Origin: Bugula neritina
Taxonomy: Eukaryota; Bryozoa; Gymnolaemata; Cheilostomatida; Bugulidae
Direction: 5' to 3'
Length of the DNA: 64,000 bases
Assembly (NCBI GenBank): GCA_964035545.1
Contig: OZ037769.1
Location: forward strand, 12,204,633-12,268,632
The notes below the pieces were generated by a model. The model made no database searches. It was not told the origin of the DNA and worked only from the letters and a program-made list of their open reading frames with translations. A program made the translations under genes and the position numbers. Shown here piece after piece: positions 36,701 through 49,002 of this stretch; position 1 is the first letter of the stretch; each line of letters opens with the position of its first letter.

Positions 36701-38562
36701 GATGGTGCCTCAGCTTGTCTTGTCATGACAGAAGAAAAAGCTAAAAGACTGGGTTACAAACCAATGGCATACCTGCGAGACTTCACCTATGTAGCCATGG
36801 ATCCTAAAGATCAACTCCTACTCGGGTAGGTCATACACCTCTCTGTATACCAGTTCTCAGGCTAAGAGTAGGGCATCTCTAGTTGGCTATATTTTAACAT
36901 TGATGTTTTCTACTGTCACTTTATATAAATTATTTTTCCTTCGCTTAAATTATTTATTGTTTAGTTTTTGATCCGTAAAATATTGAATTAAGCCAACCAG
37001 ACATGGTCTTTTGCCTGTTGCTACTAATCAGCTCTCTCTTTCTCATTGTCACAGTTGGTGTGTTGATTTAATCATCCTGACGACTGTGGATTAGACTGAA
37101 ATTTAGTTAACATGACATTAGACACTGGCCAGCCCAGTTAGATTATATGCATTACAATATATTGTTATTAGACCAGCCAGGTCGATGCCCAAAGTTCTGG
37201 ACCAGGCCGGACTCACTCTCAAAGATGTTGATGTGTTTGAATTCCATGAAGCTTTTGCTGTAAGTTCAAATTCATTCTCCAAACTCCCCCCATGTACTGA
37301 ATAGTAGCTGTACTGTTACTATAGCAACACTGAACCCATTTTGATCCTTTCCTTAGTGTTAGTTTTGGTTGTTAGTAGTCAACCATAAGAGCTAGCTATA
37401 GAGTCAAGAGTGTCTTACTCTATAATACGTCAATGGTGCTTTAAAAAGTCATCTCTTTGTAATATTTTATATTTTATATTGACTCTCTCATTATGTGTTT
37501 GTAACAAGAATAATCAAATTATGTCGTCGTTTTTCTCGTAGTATTTTATTATTATTTTGTTTTGTTTGAATTTATGTTTCGCCACTCAGCTTTACATAAT
37601 AATATGTTGGTATATGAACATCATTTCTAGTTTTGTATTACATTGAATAGGGCCAGATTCTAGCTAACCTAAAGGCACTGGACTCTGATTGGTATGCTCA
37701 AAACTACATGGGAAGATCCAGCAAGGTGTGTACATGCATTCTGTACTTACCTGAAGATTTACCTTCTGTATACATACTGTGTAGTTATATTGTACTTACT
37801 ATGTGGTTATACTGTACTTACCTGAGGATATAATTACTGTATAGTCACTATATATCTACTGTATACTTGCTATATACTTACTATATACTTACTATTTACA
37901 TACTATTCATTTACTATATACCTACTATATACTTACTGTATTGCACATACTATATACATACTGTATACTTACTATATATACATATACTTACTATTTACAT
38001 GCTATTTACTTACTATATACCTACTATATACTTACTATGTTCCTACTATATACTTACTGTATTATACTTACCATATACATACTATATTCTGTGTTACACA
38101 GTATGGAACTCCTGATATGTCTAAGTTCAATTTGTGGGGAGGCTCGCTGTCTATTGGACATCCATTCGCTGCCACTGGTGTGAGGCTGGTTCAGACTGCT
38201 GCCAAGAGACTACAGAAAGAAGACGGACAGTTTGCTGTCGTGGCTGCTTGTGCTGCCGGTGGACTGGTATGTGCTGCCTTGTCATACTGTATAGTTGTTA
38301 CGTTATACTGCATAGTTATTATACTGTATAGTTGTCATACTGTATAGTTGTTATACTGTATAGTTATTATACTGTATAGTTCGTATACTGTATAGTTGTC
38401 ATACTGTCTAGTTGTTTCACTGTATAGTTGTTATGTTTTACTGTATATTTGGTATACTGTATAGTTAGTATGCTCTATATAGCACACTGTGAAGCTGATA
38501 CTAGTGACTATTTTATTCTCCAGGGTCACGCGATGGTGGTAGAGAGATATCCTGGTGCCTAG
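30735..38562 (+). CDS. HADHB: Trifunctional enzyme beta subunit, mitochondrial 3-ketoacyl-CoA thiolase
   Basis: Ten exons: 30735-30937, 31259-31446, 31786-31946, 32450-32572, 36087-36299, 36698-36825, 37172-37259, 37651-37725, 38102-38266 and 38524-38562. All junctions are GT..AG with matching phases and give about 460 residues, close to vertebrate HADHB. The enzyme makes the last step of long-chain fatty acid beta-oxidation, thiolytic release of acetyl-CoA, in the inner-membrane trifunctional complex. The nucleophilic Cys is in [12 protein letters not shown] (exon 2), the active His in [10 protein letters not shown] (exons 7-8), and [14 protein letters not shown] and AACAAGG (exon 9) complete the thiolase signature. 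Subunit-specific segments include [18 protein letters not shown] and [20 protein letters not shown]. The start is uncertain: ATG 30735 is in frame, but a possible acceptor at 30758-30759 would imply an upstream exon. The alpha-subunit gene (HADHA) is not nearby. Confidence 0.93.
32591..35884. repeat. 21-bp minisatellite, about 157 copies, filling HADHB intron 4
   Basis: The unit is 21 bp, built around TTGTACCTTGTACTATA followed by TTAC. Copies are almost identical, with scattered single-base variants (CTCGTACC, TTGTACTTTG, TATCTTAC). Because 21 is a multiple of three and the unit lacks stops in several frames, very long spurious reading frames arise on both strands. It lies wholly inside the intron between exons 4 (ends 32572) and 5 (starts 36087). 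The block 35885-36085 is a more degenerate array of ACTATATTAC-type units with the same ancestry. Confidence 0.97.
37736..38095. repeat. Degenerate TACTATATACTTAC repeats in HADHB intron 8
   Basis: Units of roughly 10-12 bp (ATACTTACT, ATATACCTACT, TTTACATACT) fill most of the intron between 37725 and 38102. Confidence 0.7.
38280..38475. repeat. Minisatellite of ~17-bp ATACTGTATAGTTGTT units in HADHB intron 9
   Basis: Roughly ten units of ATACTGTATAGTTGTT with small changes lie between exon 9 (ends 38266) and exon 10 (starts 38524). Confidence 0.75.
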
Positions 38563-38586
38563 TTACTCTAACTACTCCGAAGAATC

Positions 38587-38667
38587 AACTAGTGTGTATC
38601 TGCAGATTAACCAACTAGTGTGTATCTGCAGATTAACCAACAGTGTGTATCTGCAGAGCCACCAACC
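38587..38667. repeat. 26-bp tandem repeat in the HADHB 3' UTR
   Basis: ACTAGTGTGTATCTGCAG plus ATTAACCA is repeated twice, with a third partial, truncated copy ending in GAGCCACCAACC. It begins about 25 bp after the HADHB stop, so it is probably transcribed. A candidate polyadenylation signal AATAAA lies near 38979. Confidence 0.7.
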
Positions 38668-39990
38668 TACAGAAGGTTGTCACACTGTAGTCAATATACA
38701 TTTCATGTTACTGTATTTACCTCTCTACTCTATTCTCACAATCCATCACTTGCTTTTTACGACGATTCAAGAATTTTCCAAGTATGTTGTTTTGTCGTAG
38801 AGTTATGTTCTCATCTCTGAATTAACCCAAAGCAACAATTATGTATTATATTTATGTGATCGCTGCATTTCTATACATATTCACAAAATATAACTTATAC
38901 TTACATGTTTTATCTAGTTGTGGTTATTGCAGCAATGATTTTGAACCCTGCACTGTCTTGCAATAGCAATTTTCCATAATAAAGATTTCAGGTTTAGTTA
39001 GTCATTGTTACAGTTGACTGTGCGTACTAATGCAGAATGGTCATACATATAATATCAGTATTCTTCAGTAAAACATGTCAATTTATTGTCTGCTTCAGAA
39101 TTCAAGAGTTGTGCTAAGCTGATAATAATACGTTTAATGCATGTATCATCAATATAACATGCATTTGAGATCTCCTAGGTGGTTGTGGCCTGCTAACTAG
39201 AAAGTCTACACCCTGGACAGTGGGTATTATAGATAACAATAAAGTCATATTGTTAAAGAGTGGATAACTCTACTTGGTTAATTACAAACAATAGTAATAA
39301 TAGTCTCGCTGCTAATTCAGGAAGTTAGATGTTATAAATTATATGTTGATGGTTCTTGCTTTTAGTAACTAATGCGTAACAAACTTGAAGCTATAAACTT
39401 ATAAAGTACATTATGTGTATCGTAAAGAATATTTGCATGGAGAAGTCTCTACAGAGCTAACAAATCACAAGCCTCTAAAAACTCAGAATTACAGATGAAT
39501 TCAGCAGCTTGTGTACCTATTTACATTGCAGTCGCAGTCAGTGTATTAACTTGCTTCTGGGCACGTACTGTAGAAAAAGTCTCCTTAGAGTTAAATTCTC
39601 GAACGCACCCACTACTGCTACTATCGGCATGCATATGTGAAGTATTTTTATACTATTGACCTATTTTGAGATGAAGTTACATGAATCAATGCAGTATACA
39701 AGCTACCTGTATATATAGTAGCTCACCTGGTAAGCTATTAGTTTGTACCTGTAAATACACCTTGAAGTTTAAAGGTGGTTTGTGACTAGCCCAGTTATTG
39801 GCTGTTGGAAGTTATCATACTCTCCATTGGCTTTCTGTTGAGGCCTGCTGGAAGTTAGCCTAGTAATCTTTGAAAGTTGTCTTCTCATTTACAGATTTTG
39901 TTTCAGTTATAATATATTATTTTAATCGGGTATTATAAGCAATTATAAATTTATATATAAGTTGTAGAATTTTTATTCAACTATATAACA
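38668..39990. other. HADHB 3' flank and intergenic stretch
   Basis: It includes the presumed HADHB 3' end (AATAAA near 38979). Beyond that I see no gene. Confidence 0.4.
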
Positions 39991-39994
39991 TTTC

Positions 39995-40130
39995 TTGAGC
40001 TAATTATCTATTAGCTGATCTAATACACTGCGGATGTAAGTGTACCAACTGCTATTGGCAGCTACATTTTATTAGTTGGTATTGGACTGATGATTTATTA
40101 GATATACAATATTTATAAAATGTTTAGATC
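39995..40130 (+). repeat. Truncated copy of the sequence linked to the transporter genes
   Basis: This segment, with AGCTAATTATCTATTAGCTG and GTTGGTATTGGACTGATG, matches the 3' parts of 48480-48900 and 62489-62900. Like those, it lies just past the stop of a transporter gene. The 5' part of the unit is missing here. Confidence 0.6.
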
Positions 40131-40288
40131 TCATTTATATCAAATAGTATAAATTTACAATGCAGATAATTTTAAGAATGTAACTGCAGATCATGCAAAT
40201 GCACTCTGCTGTTTGTTGATGACATGTCTTTATAAGATATTTTGATAACATTTATATAAAATAATATTTATAGTGCACAAGGTTTTGA

Positions 40289-40289
<1 letters not shown>

Positions 40290-40342
<53 letters not shown>
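40290..40342. repeat. (AT)n microsatellite just 3' of transporter gene A
   Basis: About 26 AT dinucleotides lie 27 bp beyond the stop codon of copy A (minus strand). Equivalent positions in copies B and C lack the expansion. Confidence 0.85.
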
Positions 40343-40346
<4 letters not shown>

Positions 40347-40368
40347 CATACAGGTTAACAGTTTGAGG

Positions 40369-43300
40369 TCAAGTCTGTTTGTTGACAAGATGCTGCTGAC
40401 GCTGCCTAATTATAACGACAGGAAGGAGAATTATGCTGCCGATTATACCTCCACATCCTGCCGATACCAGACTATACAACTCCTCTGTATTCTCCCCGAT
40501 AAATGCTAGGAAAATATTTGGCAAGATAACAAACAGTTGCCAATTCATCATTTCTATTACTTACTATAAAAATTTCTGATTGGCATTGAAACTCACTAAA
40601 AATTTTAAGTTTCAGCTGGCAAAGCAATTGATAAAATTTTATAATATTCATCTGCTAATTTTTCCATAAACATAAATAAATTTTTACTCTTAAAATCAAG
40701 CTTTTGTAATAATAAAATTCTCAGATGTTGATAAAACACATATCATACAAATAGTTGTTTACAAATACTGGTATGTATAGTGAGAAGACAACTTCGAGTA
40801 ATAAACTTACTGTAAAATGCTGGACCAAGAAGACAGCCCAGTCCTGAGGCTAGGAGTTCTATACCAAAGAGGAGTGGGAGTAGTCTCGCCCCTATAACGT
40901 CTAACAACACAGCTAATAGGTTCCCTAGAGACAGGGCAAAGTTCACTCCCCAAATGGATAACAGAATGTAGTACATCTCCTTCAAATACAAATACTCTTT
41001 ATAATACATACTATAACATATATAATAATAACTATGTGTATATAACACAATTTAGGTGGGGATGCAAATATAGTACAGTTTAGGTTGTGTGCAAATTACA
41101 AATATACCATAAAAAAAGTAGGTCTAAATTTATTTTTGGTTGGTAGTCGGTATCGAATTTTGGATGTGAAGTTACACAAAACTATTCAAATAACTCAGAT
41201 AGATTTCCATTAATGTTGCATGTTTGTTCCAAATATTAGTGTTTTATGTTTGTATAGCAGGATTTAACTCTGAAGGTGATTATAGTAATGGTTAAAATAT
41301 TACTGCAAAAAATTTATCAGTTCCAACGCAAAATTTTTTAGCCACAAAATTCTTTAATCATTACGTTTAGAGACACATGCAACAGTACCTTGCTGGAGGA
41401 AAATGAGATTACAATGGTACATATGCTATACACCATTATTGTGATAAATCTCATCATTAGTCTATCAAATTTCAGTGGACTAATTAACACAGCAGTTACA
41501 CTTCCAACCAGCTTTGCTCCTCCTGAAGAAACGAATAGTTATACATGTAATAAGGGAGATAACTCTACACATCAAGTTATTAAAAAAGGAAGACAACTAT
41601 CAAATACTTTCAAGTTGTACAATTTGTTAGCAGACAAAGGTAACATACCAAATATGGTAATAGAGAGGGCAGCTTCCCTTTCAACCAGGCTCAGTCTATG
41701 GACAATATAGTTGTTGATTAGCACATGAAAGGTTGTGCTGGTCGCATTCCAAAAAAATGCATTCACCATGAGCACCCAAACCTGTGCAGAAAAAATTTCA
41801 AGACAACTAATAAACTTTGTATGACTAAATACATTGATTAAATACATTGTTTTTATATTTGGTGCATACAGAACATGCAGTGGACCAATTTTCATAGTTT
41901 TATTATCTTTCTCGGTGTAGTGGAAGCACAAAAATTATCCATTACAATTGCTCAACTGGATCATGTAATTTCAGTAAGTTAGTGCTTAAACAAAATAATA
42001 TGTTTAGAGCTTCAAACATTTTGTAAAATAATTGTAAATATTTTTTGAGTTCAACTAAATAATAATTGAACCATAAATAATAGATCAGACAATGGGTTAT
42101 TTCTTATGTATTATAGTACAGTTCAATTTCTAACAAATGACTAGAATATAAGACATGCCTGTTTTGAACTATAGTAGTTTCACCTCGCCCTCACTCCACT
42201 CTTTGCAGTTGAACATTTTTAGTTTTAAAGCAAAATGTTAGTTTTTGCACGCAGTTGTGAATTTCTCATGCAGATAAAAGATCATTTCTAAAATACTAGA
42301 TACCTATTAGAGATTTAAACGATTAAATAGAAGCCTTTGATTATAGCATATGTATGCAAAAGATAATAAAACGTCATGCTAAATGCGTAAGTTTTTTTTA
42401 AAGATCAGTGAATTCAACATAACATCACAAGTCATGCCTGCTCTTCCCTGTTTTTTACATGATATAATGTAGAAAATATTTATAGCATAAATGCTTCTAG
42501 CTTATTTGTAAGCTTTTAGTTAGTTACATTAGTTTTTACTGTTAGCATGCAGCAAATTGTTATCATGTTTTAGAAAACATGAACAGTTTTGCAATTTTAT
42601 GCAAGTTTTAAAGTTTTTTAATCTACTATACAGGTATGAGGTATGTTCTAGTAATTTCTCCAAGTTGGAAATTTTATTAAAAGTTGTACAACAATGTACA
42701 ACAATTAAGTTAGACTAGTCAAGCATATAATACAATAACAAATTAAATCATGACAATACTAAAACTAATTTACAAAAATGCGGGAATTCAATCACAACAA
42801 TGCTAACATTAAAATTATGCATAGATACTTTAGTGTTTTACAATCAGTTCAACAATCGAACCAAACTAAACTAAATGCTCACATTTCATTTGACTGTCAC
42901 TAAATTAAGCTGCTTGTATACTAGCATCTTCCAAGCTTCAAGTACACTATAGTGATAAAATGTAGGCTAGACTCTTTGGAGATTTAATTTTTGTCATAAA
43001 TAACGTTGGCATGAATGCATCTTCAAAGCAAAATGTAAGTTCCTATTTATCTAAGCATAACTATTATTATCATTTTCACAGTTATAATGTTGTATACGAT
43101 TATAACAGAAAATTAAGTGCAACACTATAGCATTACTATATAGTAGAGCAATATGTAGCCTTCTTTGAGTCTCAGGTGTGTGCATGTTTATACCTCCACG
43201 ATTTTTTATTAAAAAGTCAATATGGTCAAGGAAGCAAATTCACTTATAGTTTCTCTCAATATAAAAGTATCTTACCGAAATTACTGTGTTTTGATCAATC

Positions 43301-46300
43301 TATCAAGTCAGTTTCAGTATACTACAGTCACCAGTGAATGATTCATTTCTTTTGGCTATTCATATATACTGCAACTATCAATTTCTATAATAAATGACTT
43401 ATTTAAAGAGGCTTAAACAAAACTCTGGCGTTTAAATAAAATGTATAAATCGTGCAAAGTTGTCATTCTCATTGTCTATTTGATGTAGCTGACTTTACAT
43501 TTTCAAACAGGTATCAGAATGCAATGAGCAGATAACTCTCAAGTAAATCATCTATTGCAATTAAAAAGAGAATTTCTGTAACTTCAACAAATTTCAGTAA
43601 AACTACAAAATCACATTAAGTGACTGAAACTTGACTCTCTTTTGAGAAGAGGTATAAATGCACGTCACATAACCTCTCACTAATGTAACTATAACGCTCT
43701 GCTTAATGACACTTGAAGTCATCCAAACTCAGTAGTAGTTGTAAACAGCTGAGTAAAATCAAAGTAAATATTAGTTGCGCAATATTTATACTTCAGCTAT
43801 TAACTTACACAAATTGTATGACTGTTATTTTTCAAGTTTCAAGTGCAGTTAAAACTAGTACATGTACAGTTAGAAATTTAATTTCAACTCATACGTGACA
43901 TGTATACTGATATTATTCAAAATAATGCACTGCTTAATGGTTTTATTATATCATATTATATAGTACTATTACATGATATCATTGCATGTATGTATGGCAG
44001 TGGCTGGTATTTACTAGTATATTACAATTTCATAAACATTATGTAACTAACTCACCTGTGAAGATTTAATGAGTGACAATAAATCTTTCTTCAATGATGG
44101 ATCTTCTTCAGCACAATTCTCAGAGGAATGAGAGCTGATTGGTTCACCATTATTCTATAGAATAGACATAATATTACATCATATGTTACATCATATATTA
44201 CATCCCATATATTACATCCCATATATTACATCCCATATATTACATCATATATTACATCATATATTACAGTATATATCACATCATATATTAGATCATATAT
44301 TACATCATATATATTACATAATAATATGTTACAGCATATATATTACATAATAATATGTTACAACATATTATATTACATTATGTATTGCAGCATATATTAC
44401 AGCATGTACTACAGTATATATAGCAACATATTATATTACAGCATATATTACATAATTACAGCATGTATTACACCATATATTTGCAGCAAATATTACATAA
44501 TATTTAAAGCATATATTACAGCATATACCACGGAATATTTAAAGCATATATTGCAGCATATTATATTGCAGCATATTATATTACAGAATGTTATATTATG
44601 ACATATATTACAACACATATGATCTACTAGTCCACAATATGGTACTTACCGCCAATTTCCCACAACCTTCACGTTCACTCAACTTGTTCTCACTAGAGAT
44701 TGTGAAAGCAGAATTAGTGAATGTCACGTCACATTTCTCAATAGCAGATTCTTGTTCAGTAGACGTGCTTATAGGTGTTTGACTGGAACTTTCACCTGCA
44801 TATAGATGTAATATATGCTAATCAGTGATATATTAACTTGCTATAAAGTATGTCATATATTATTTCGCTTTAGAGTATGTTATATAAACTCGCTACAGAG
44901 TTTGTGATATATCAACTCGCAAGTATAAAATATACAACTTCGAGTCTCACAAGCACCTGTAGCTTCTTCAACTATACTGGTCTCAGCCTCTTCCTGTAGC
45001 TCATTAGTGGAGTCTCTCGGAATCTCATTGGTTGGAGTATCTTGTATTTCATTGGTTGAATTTTTCTCATCAGAACTCAATTCAGAAATTTTTCTATCTA
45101 GACGGAAAACCGAACTTTCCTAATATACAACTTTCCAAATTTTATGATTTCTGCAAATAGTAGGAAACAAAAGTTCTGAGCTGTTAACTCTTTTCAGTTT
45201 ATTTCCTTCTGTAACCGATAAATAAAAATGCAGTGAATAAAATTGAACAATAAAAACCCATTAATATACTTTTAAAGCAAGAAAAAAATTCATTTCAGAT
45301 AATTTTGTTATCTTGTTTTAAGCACACATATTATTAGCTCAGCTCTGTATAAGGTAGCATTGTAATATATAGTCAAAGTTATAACGATAAGTTGGCTAAT
45401 TTCCTATTATTATATTTATGGCGCCTATTAAACTGACAAAATGCGTACTTTTCTAAGTTACATAGTTTATAGCTGATTAGTGGACAGGGTGATATTTAGG
45501 TTGTTGCCAAGAAATAGTATATTTTTAGAAAAGAATGCACAAAAACTGACATTTTTCGACCCTGGGCTAACAAAATTTTGAATAAATTATTTATTTCAAC
45601 CCAGCTTTAATATAAAAATTTTGCTAAGCAAATAGTTTAGTGTGTACAAGAACTAACCTTTGTGCAACAATACAATACATGAGGATAATATTACTTAAGA
45701 AGTCTAGTACCCTCAGAGGATTGCTGGGTATTGTTTGGGGGGATGAAGGAAGCACCCGCTATGAGGGGAATCAAATGAGATATTGCCATAAAGCCCATAG
45801 CTTTGGAGTAGCCGAATGTGTCCAATAAAAACTGCGATCCTATTGGCCAGACTGTAGAGCCAATAAAAGTCCCAAGAATTACCAGTGAAAAAGCAAGGTA
45901 ACTGAATCGTTGAAAGTAAGCTGTGAGGATAGTAGAGCTGGCCATGTAAGTGCTGGACACACCAATACCTGTAATATATTTAGTAGTATATGTAATGTAG
46001 CTGCAATACAACTGCAGTATAGCTGTACTATAGCATGCAATATAACTGTAGTGTAACCTGTAATATAACTTTATTATAACTGTAATACAACTGGCTGGCT
46101 ATAACTGCAGTAAAAACAGCCATTTAGTTGTTTTCCATAGGAGCTCCGAAGCATAAAAAACTCACGCAAGTTTATAGTCACCAACCCTGTGAGAAAACCC
46201 CTGTTGAAAGGGGCTTTTGTTAAATCGGGCTAAGGACATATCCGATAAGGCACAGGAGCAATTGTGACTGGATGTTCTTCCTAACATCACCAATGGCCTT

Positions 46301-47635
46301 TGTCAGAGCTCGAACCCATGACTTCTTGTTTACTAGCATCTAGTCAAACCGTAATATTTCCACAGCAAAAAAATGTTTCTTTTGTTAACCAGTTTAGACA
46401 TGTTGGGGATATTTTGATAGGTGCATTTTTAGACCAATCATAAACATGTTTGCATGTGAGGTGCATTACAAGGCTTCTGATTGGCTGTCTTAATGCAATC
46501 AGGATGACAGATTCTACCTACAAGGTGTCTACCTGAAAGGAGTGAGAACAGCAGGAAAGCATGCCATGACTGAGTTGATAAACTGGATAAGCCGAAACCC
46601 AGAATGAGGCAGCATCCTCCCAATATCTCCACTGTTCTACATCCAAGCTTTTTTACCATAATTGATGCTAAAGGAGCTGTAATTAATATAGACAAACTTT
46701 ATAATAAGAACGTAATAAAGATAGATTAGTAGATAGTTTTTATTTTAATTGCATGATTATGATTTTTTATGCATATTTCGAATTAATGGCTGTGACCTCA
46801 CTATTGACGATGAAAGGCACATTACAAAAGCTTTGCAGTTGCTTTGACTACAGAAATTCAGTGATAGTGTTAGAATGTGAATTAAGAGTTAAATCATTCA
46901 CTTTATGCAAATCTTACAAGAGCTGTATGACAATATAGCATTCTTGAAAAATAATACATTATCCTGACAAGCCTGTAGAGTGTCGCTGTAGTAACTTCAA
47001 ACATTCAGAATTAAAAAGATTTAAAATGCTAGGTTCTTTGACTCTGCTGGAACTTAACAGTAGCATAATATTCTAATTAAAGTTTACGTTCATATTTTGG
47101 CTACAGCAGAAAAACAGGATGCCTAACAAGGCAAGCTAGGTGTAGTAATTGACAAATTGAGAAAAGCCGGCATGTCGATTAGAAATGCTTGTTATAAATA
47201 AGAAATGTATAGCAAAAGAAAATGTGTTCTCGCAAGAATTTCAACTATCGCCTCAAATCGAAATTTATAAAGAGATTTAAAAAAAGTCGGCCATCTCAAT
47301 TTTTTCACTACTGCTCCTGAATGAACATTACAAGCCATTAAAAAGACTAGATTACTAAACTTACCGAAGATGAAGATGGATGCTACATGCAATGAGCCAA
47401 TAATACCACTTTCCTGGAGTCCAATGCTGAAGAATTTCTGATGGGCTATGGTCATATTACCGAGTATACCAAAACTGAATCCTCTGTTACACACATGTGA
47501 TAGAAAAGACATGAACAGTATCCACCAAGCATAGCCTCGATCTTTATTTGTGGATATCCTTGAGCAGCAGTTCATCCTGACAGTAAAAGTGTCTTTCAAC
47601 TTAACAGTTACTTCCTGCAGTTGTGTAAATAAACC
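40369..47635 (-). CDS. Monocarboxylate-transporter-like (SLC16/MFS) gene, copy A
   Basis: Recognised exons are 47635-47365, 46676-46533, 45968-45711, 45097-44939, 44795-44650, 44154-44056, 41781-41649, 41522-41389, 40979-40811 and 40505-40369. Phases agree throughout and about 549 residues are encoded. Exon 1 holds the MCT signature position as DRGYAWW (usually DGG[WY]GW) before TM1. Exons 1-3 give TM1-6, with KKLGCRTVEILGGCCLILGF and STILTAYFQRFSYLAFSLVI. Exons 4-6 form a long acidic cytoplasmic loop (residues ~225-360) typical of SLC16. Exons 7-10 give TM7-12 and a basic tail (IIRQRQQHLVNKQT). It probably moves a monocarboxylate or related solute across the plasma membrane with a proton; the substrate is unknown. 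The first Met may be at MNCCSR in exon 1 or in an upstream exon, since exon 1 follows a TTTCAG acceptor. Exon 4's donor (GTTGTA) is the weakest call. Confidence 0.82.
41800..44050. other. Intron 6 of transporter gene A, no separate gene seen
   Basis: The 2.3 kb intron is homologous in patches to intron 6 of copy B (50422-53581). At 43732-43742 it has only CAGTAGTAGTT where copy B has a 1.3 kb AGCAGT array. Confidence 0.6.
44160..44640. repeat. ATATTACATCAT/ATATTACAGCAT repeats in intron 5 of copy A
   Basis: Degenerate 12-20 bp units of the form ATATTACATCAT and ATATTACAGCAT. The homologous intron of copy B (53690-54070) has a related, differently arranged array, so the repeat predates the duplication and keeps changing. 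Confidence 0.75.
46190..46350 (-). repeat. tRNA-derived SINE, copy 3, inside intron 2 of transporter gene A
   Basis: Read on the minus strand it shows CTAGTAAACAAG (anticodon region), the B box GGGTTCGAGCTC, and the body GCCATTGGTGATGTTAGGAA. The aligned intron of copy B (near 59730-59760) passes directly from the left flank to the right flank (AATATTTCCACAG) without it. Confidence 0.7.
47136..47320. mobile_element. Small MITE in intron 1 of transporter gene A
   Basis: The left arm GACAAATTGAGAAAAGCCGG and the right arm GTCGGCCATCTCAATTTTTT are imperfect reverse complements, about 185 bp apart end to end. The homologous intron of copy B lacks it. Related copies lie at 9117-9172 and 51723-51852. 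Confidence 0.6.
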
Positions 47636-47639
47636 CTGA

Positions 47640-48300
47640 AAGTTGTAAACATTCAGCTAAAGTTCAGTAATGGAGATTTTGAAGGGAATTTGTTTACTTT
47701 ACTTTATTCCCAGATTTTCACACTAATACTACTTAGACTTCAGTTGCAGTAAATAGCTTAACAACACGGACAAATGGTTGATCTAGGCTGATATATAAAC
47801 ATAGAAATATAATATATAGGTATCAAACAGCTGACTGCACATCATCAATACAGACAGATACAAGATCAAGTCAAAGCTCGCTCAAATACATTTTTTTCTC
47901 TAGTTAGTCCAGTAGGCTTACAGAGATAGGGCATGTTAAGCTAAACAGTTTAAACTTGCTGGTGCTTACACATTAATTGCTTCTGCTCTTTTATAGAGGA
48001 ACTAAATTACAAGTAACTTACAGCCTCACAGAATTTATTCCACTTGCAGTCAAAAAGATGTGTAACGCCCCTCTGATATGTAGAGTTCTCAGTCTTTATT
48101 AAACAAGAGTGTATATACTAAACATATTGTATTTCACTGCATAAGCGAAGTGTTTCATAACTGTATTTTTCTCCATGTTATAGGCTGTCATGGATGATAT
48201 ATTTAGACTTAATCACTCAATCACTCTATTGTATCAGAATTGTGGTCTCATTCAACTATGAAAGCCAGTATGTGATTGGTTTAGCATCCAAAGCTCTCTA
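47640..48300. other. Region 5' of transporter gene A
   Basis: It should contain the promoter and any upstream exon of copy A. It is homologous in patches to 60780-60830 and 61680-62250 above copy B. No exon can be named with confidence. Confidence 0.4.
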
Positions 48301-48359
48301 GTGGCTATACTAGACATTGTATTTACTACATGCAACAGTCTACCATTCAACCACTACTC

Positions 48360-48900
48360 GTAGACCTTCCTTATTTATACAACAACTAGCAGACTATATT
48401 TAGCAGTCAATTAAACTACATAGGAGAATTGATATCAGTGATCCACTTTTATTTCCTGACTGGGAATACGACATTTATGAATACTTAAAGTCGCGATGTG
48501 TAACTATAATGAAGCAGAAAAACTAAGATATCTTAGAAGATATATTATGGAAGTGCCAGAGAAAGCATAAATGGAGACTTCTATATCAGGACAGAGCAGT
48601 CGTACATACATGTAAGACAAAAGCTAAAATAGAGATCTTGCAGTATGCCTGGCGTAGGAAGGACAGTGAGGGGTGCATTATGCAAATGGCCAGAGTATTA
48701 TTGGCAACTAAAAATATATTTCAACTCTTCAAATTTGGAAGTCTTAGAGTTTTTATTTATTAACAAAAGAACATTTTTTGGGCTGATTATCTATTAGCTG
48801 ATATAGAACACTGTGGATGGAAGTGTACCAACTACTATTGGCAACTACATTTTATTGGTTGGTATTGGACTGATGATTTATTAGATATACAATAATTATA
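48360..48900 (+). pseudogene. Unknown small gene, broken copy between transporter genes A and B
   Basis: Homologous to 62360-62884 in the same position relative to a transporter gene. A frame reading DWEYDIYEYLKSRC is followed in another frame by MCNYNEAEKLRYLRRYI. After further frame breaks come TEQSYIHVRQKLK, a stop, then EYYWQLKIYFNSSNLEVLEF. Both this copy and the one at 62 kb share the change of frame near the start, while the later stop and shift are private to this copy. A TTATTTATACAAC motif near 48370 could be a TATA-like element. Family not recognised. Confidence 0.35.
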
Positions 48901-49002
48901 GAATATTTTGATCTCATTTATATAAAATAGTATTTATAATACAAGAGTTTTTGAATTATAATATTTATCTGCAACTAGAACATAGATGTGCAACGTTTGA
49001 GG

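Noticed and set aside
44326-44601. 91-codon Tyr/Ile-rich plus-strand frame
   Set aside because: Translation of ATATTACA repeats in intron 5 of copy A.
45690-45711. Transporter exon 3 ending at the in-frame TAA after GTRLLK
   Set aside because: A donor a few bases earlier (GAGG|GTACTA) matches the phase of exon 4 in both copies and lets the protein reach TM7-12.
45640-45828. Plus-strand frame conserved at 45640 and 59301
   Set aside because: Antisense of transporter exon 3 and its donor; conservation follows the minus-strand gene.
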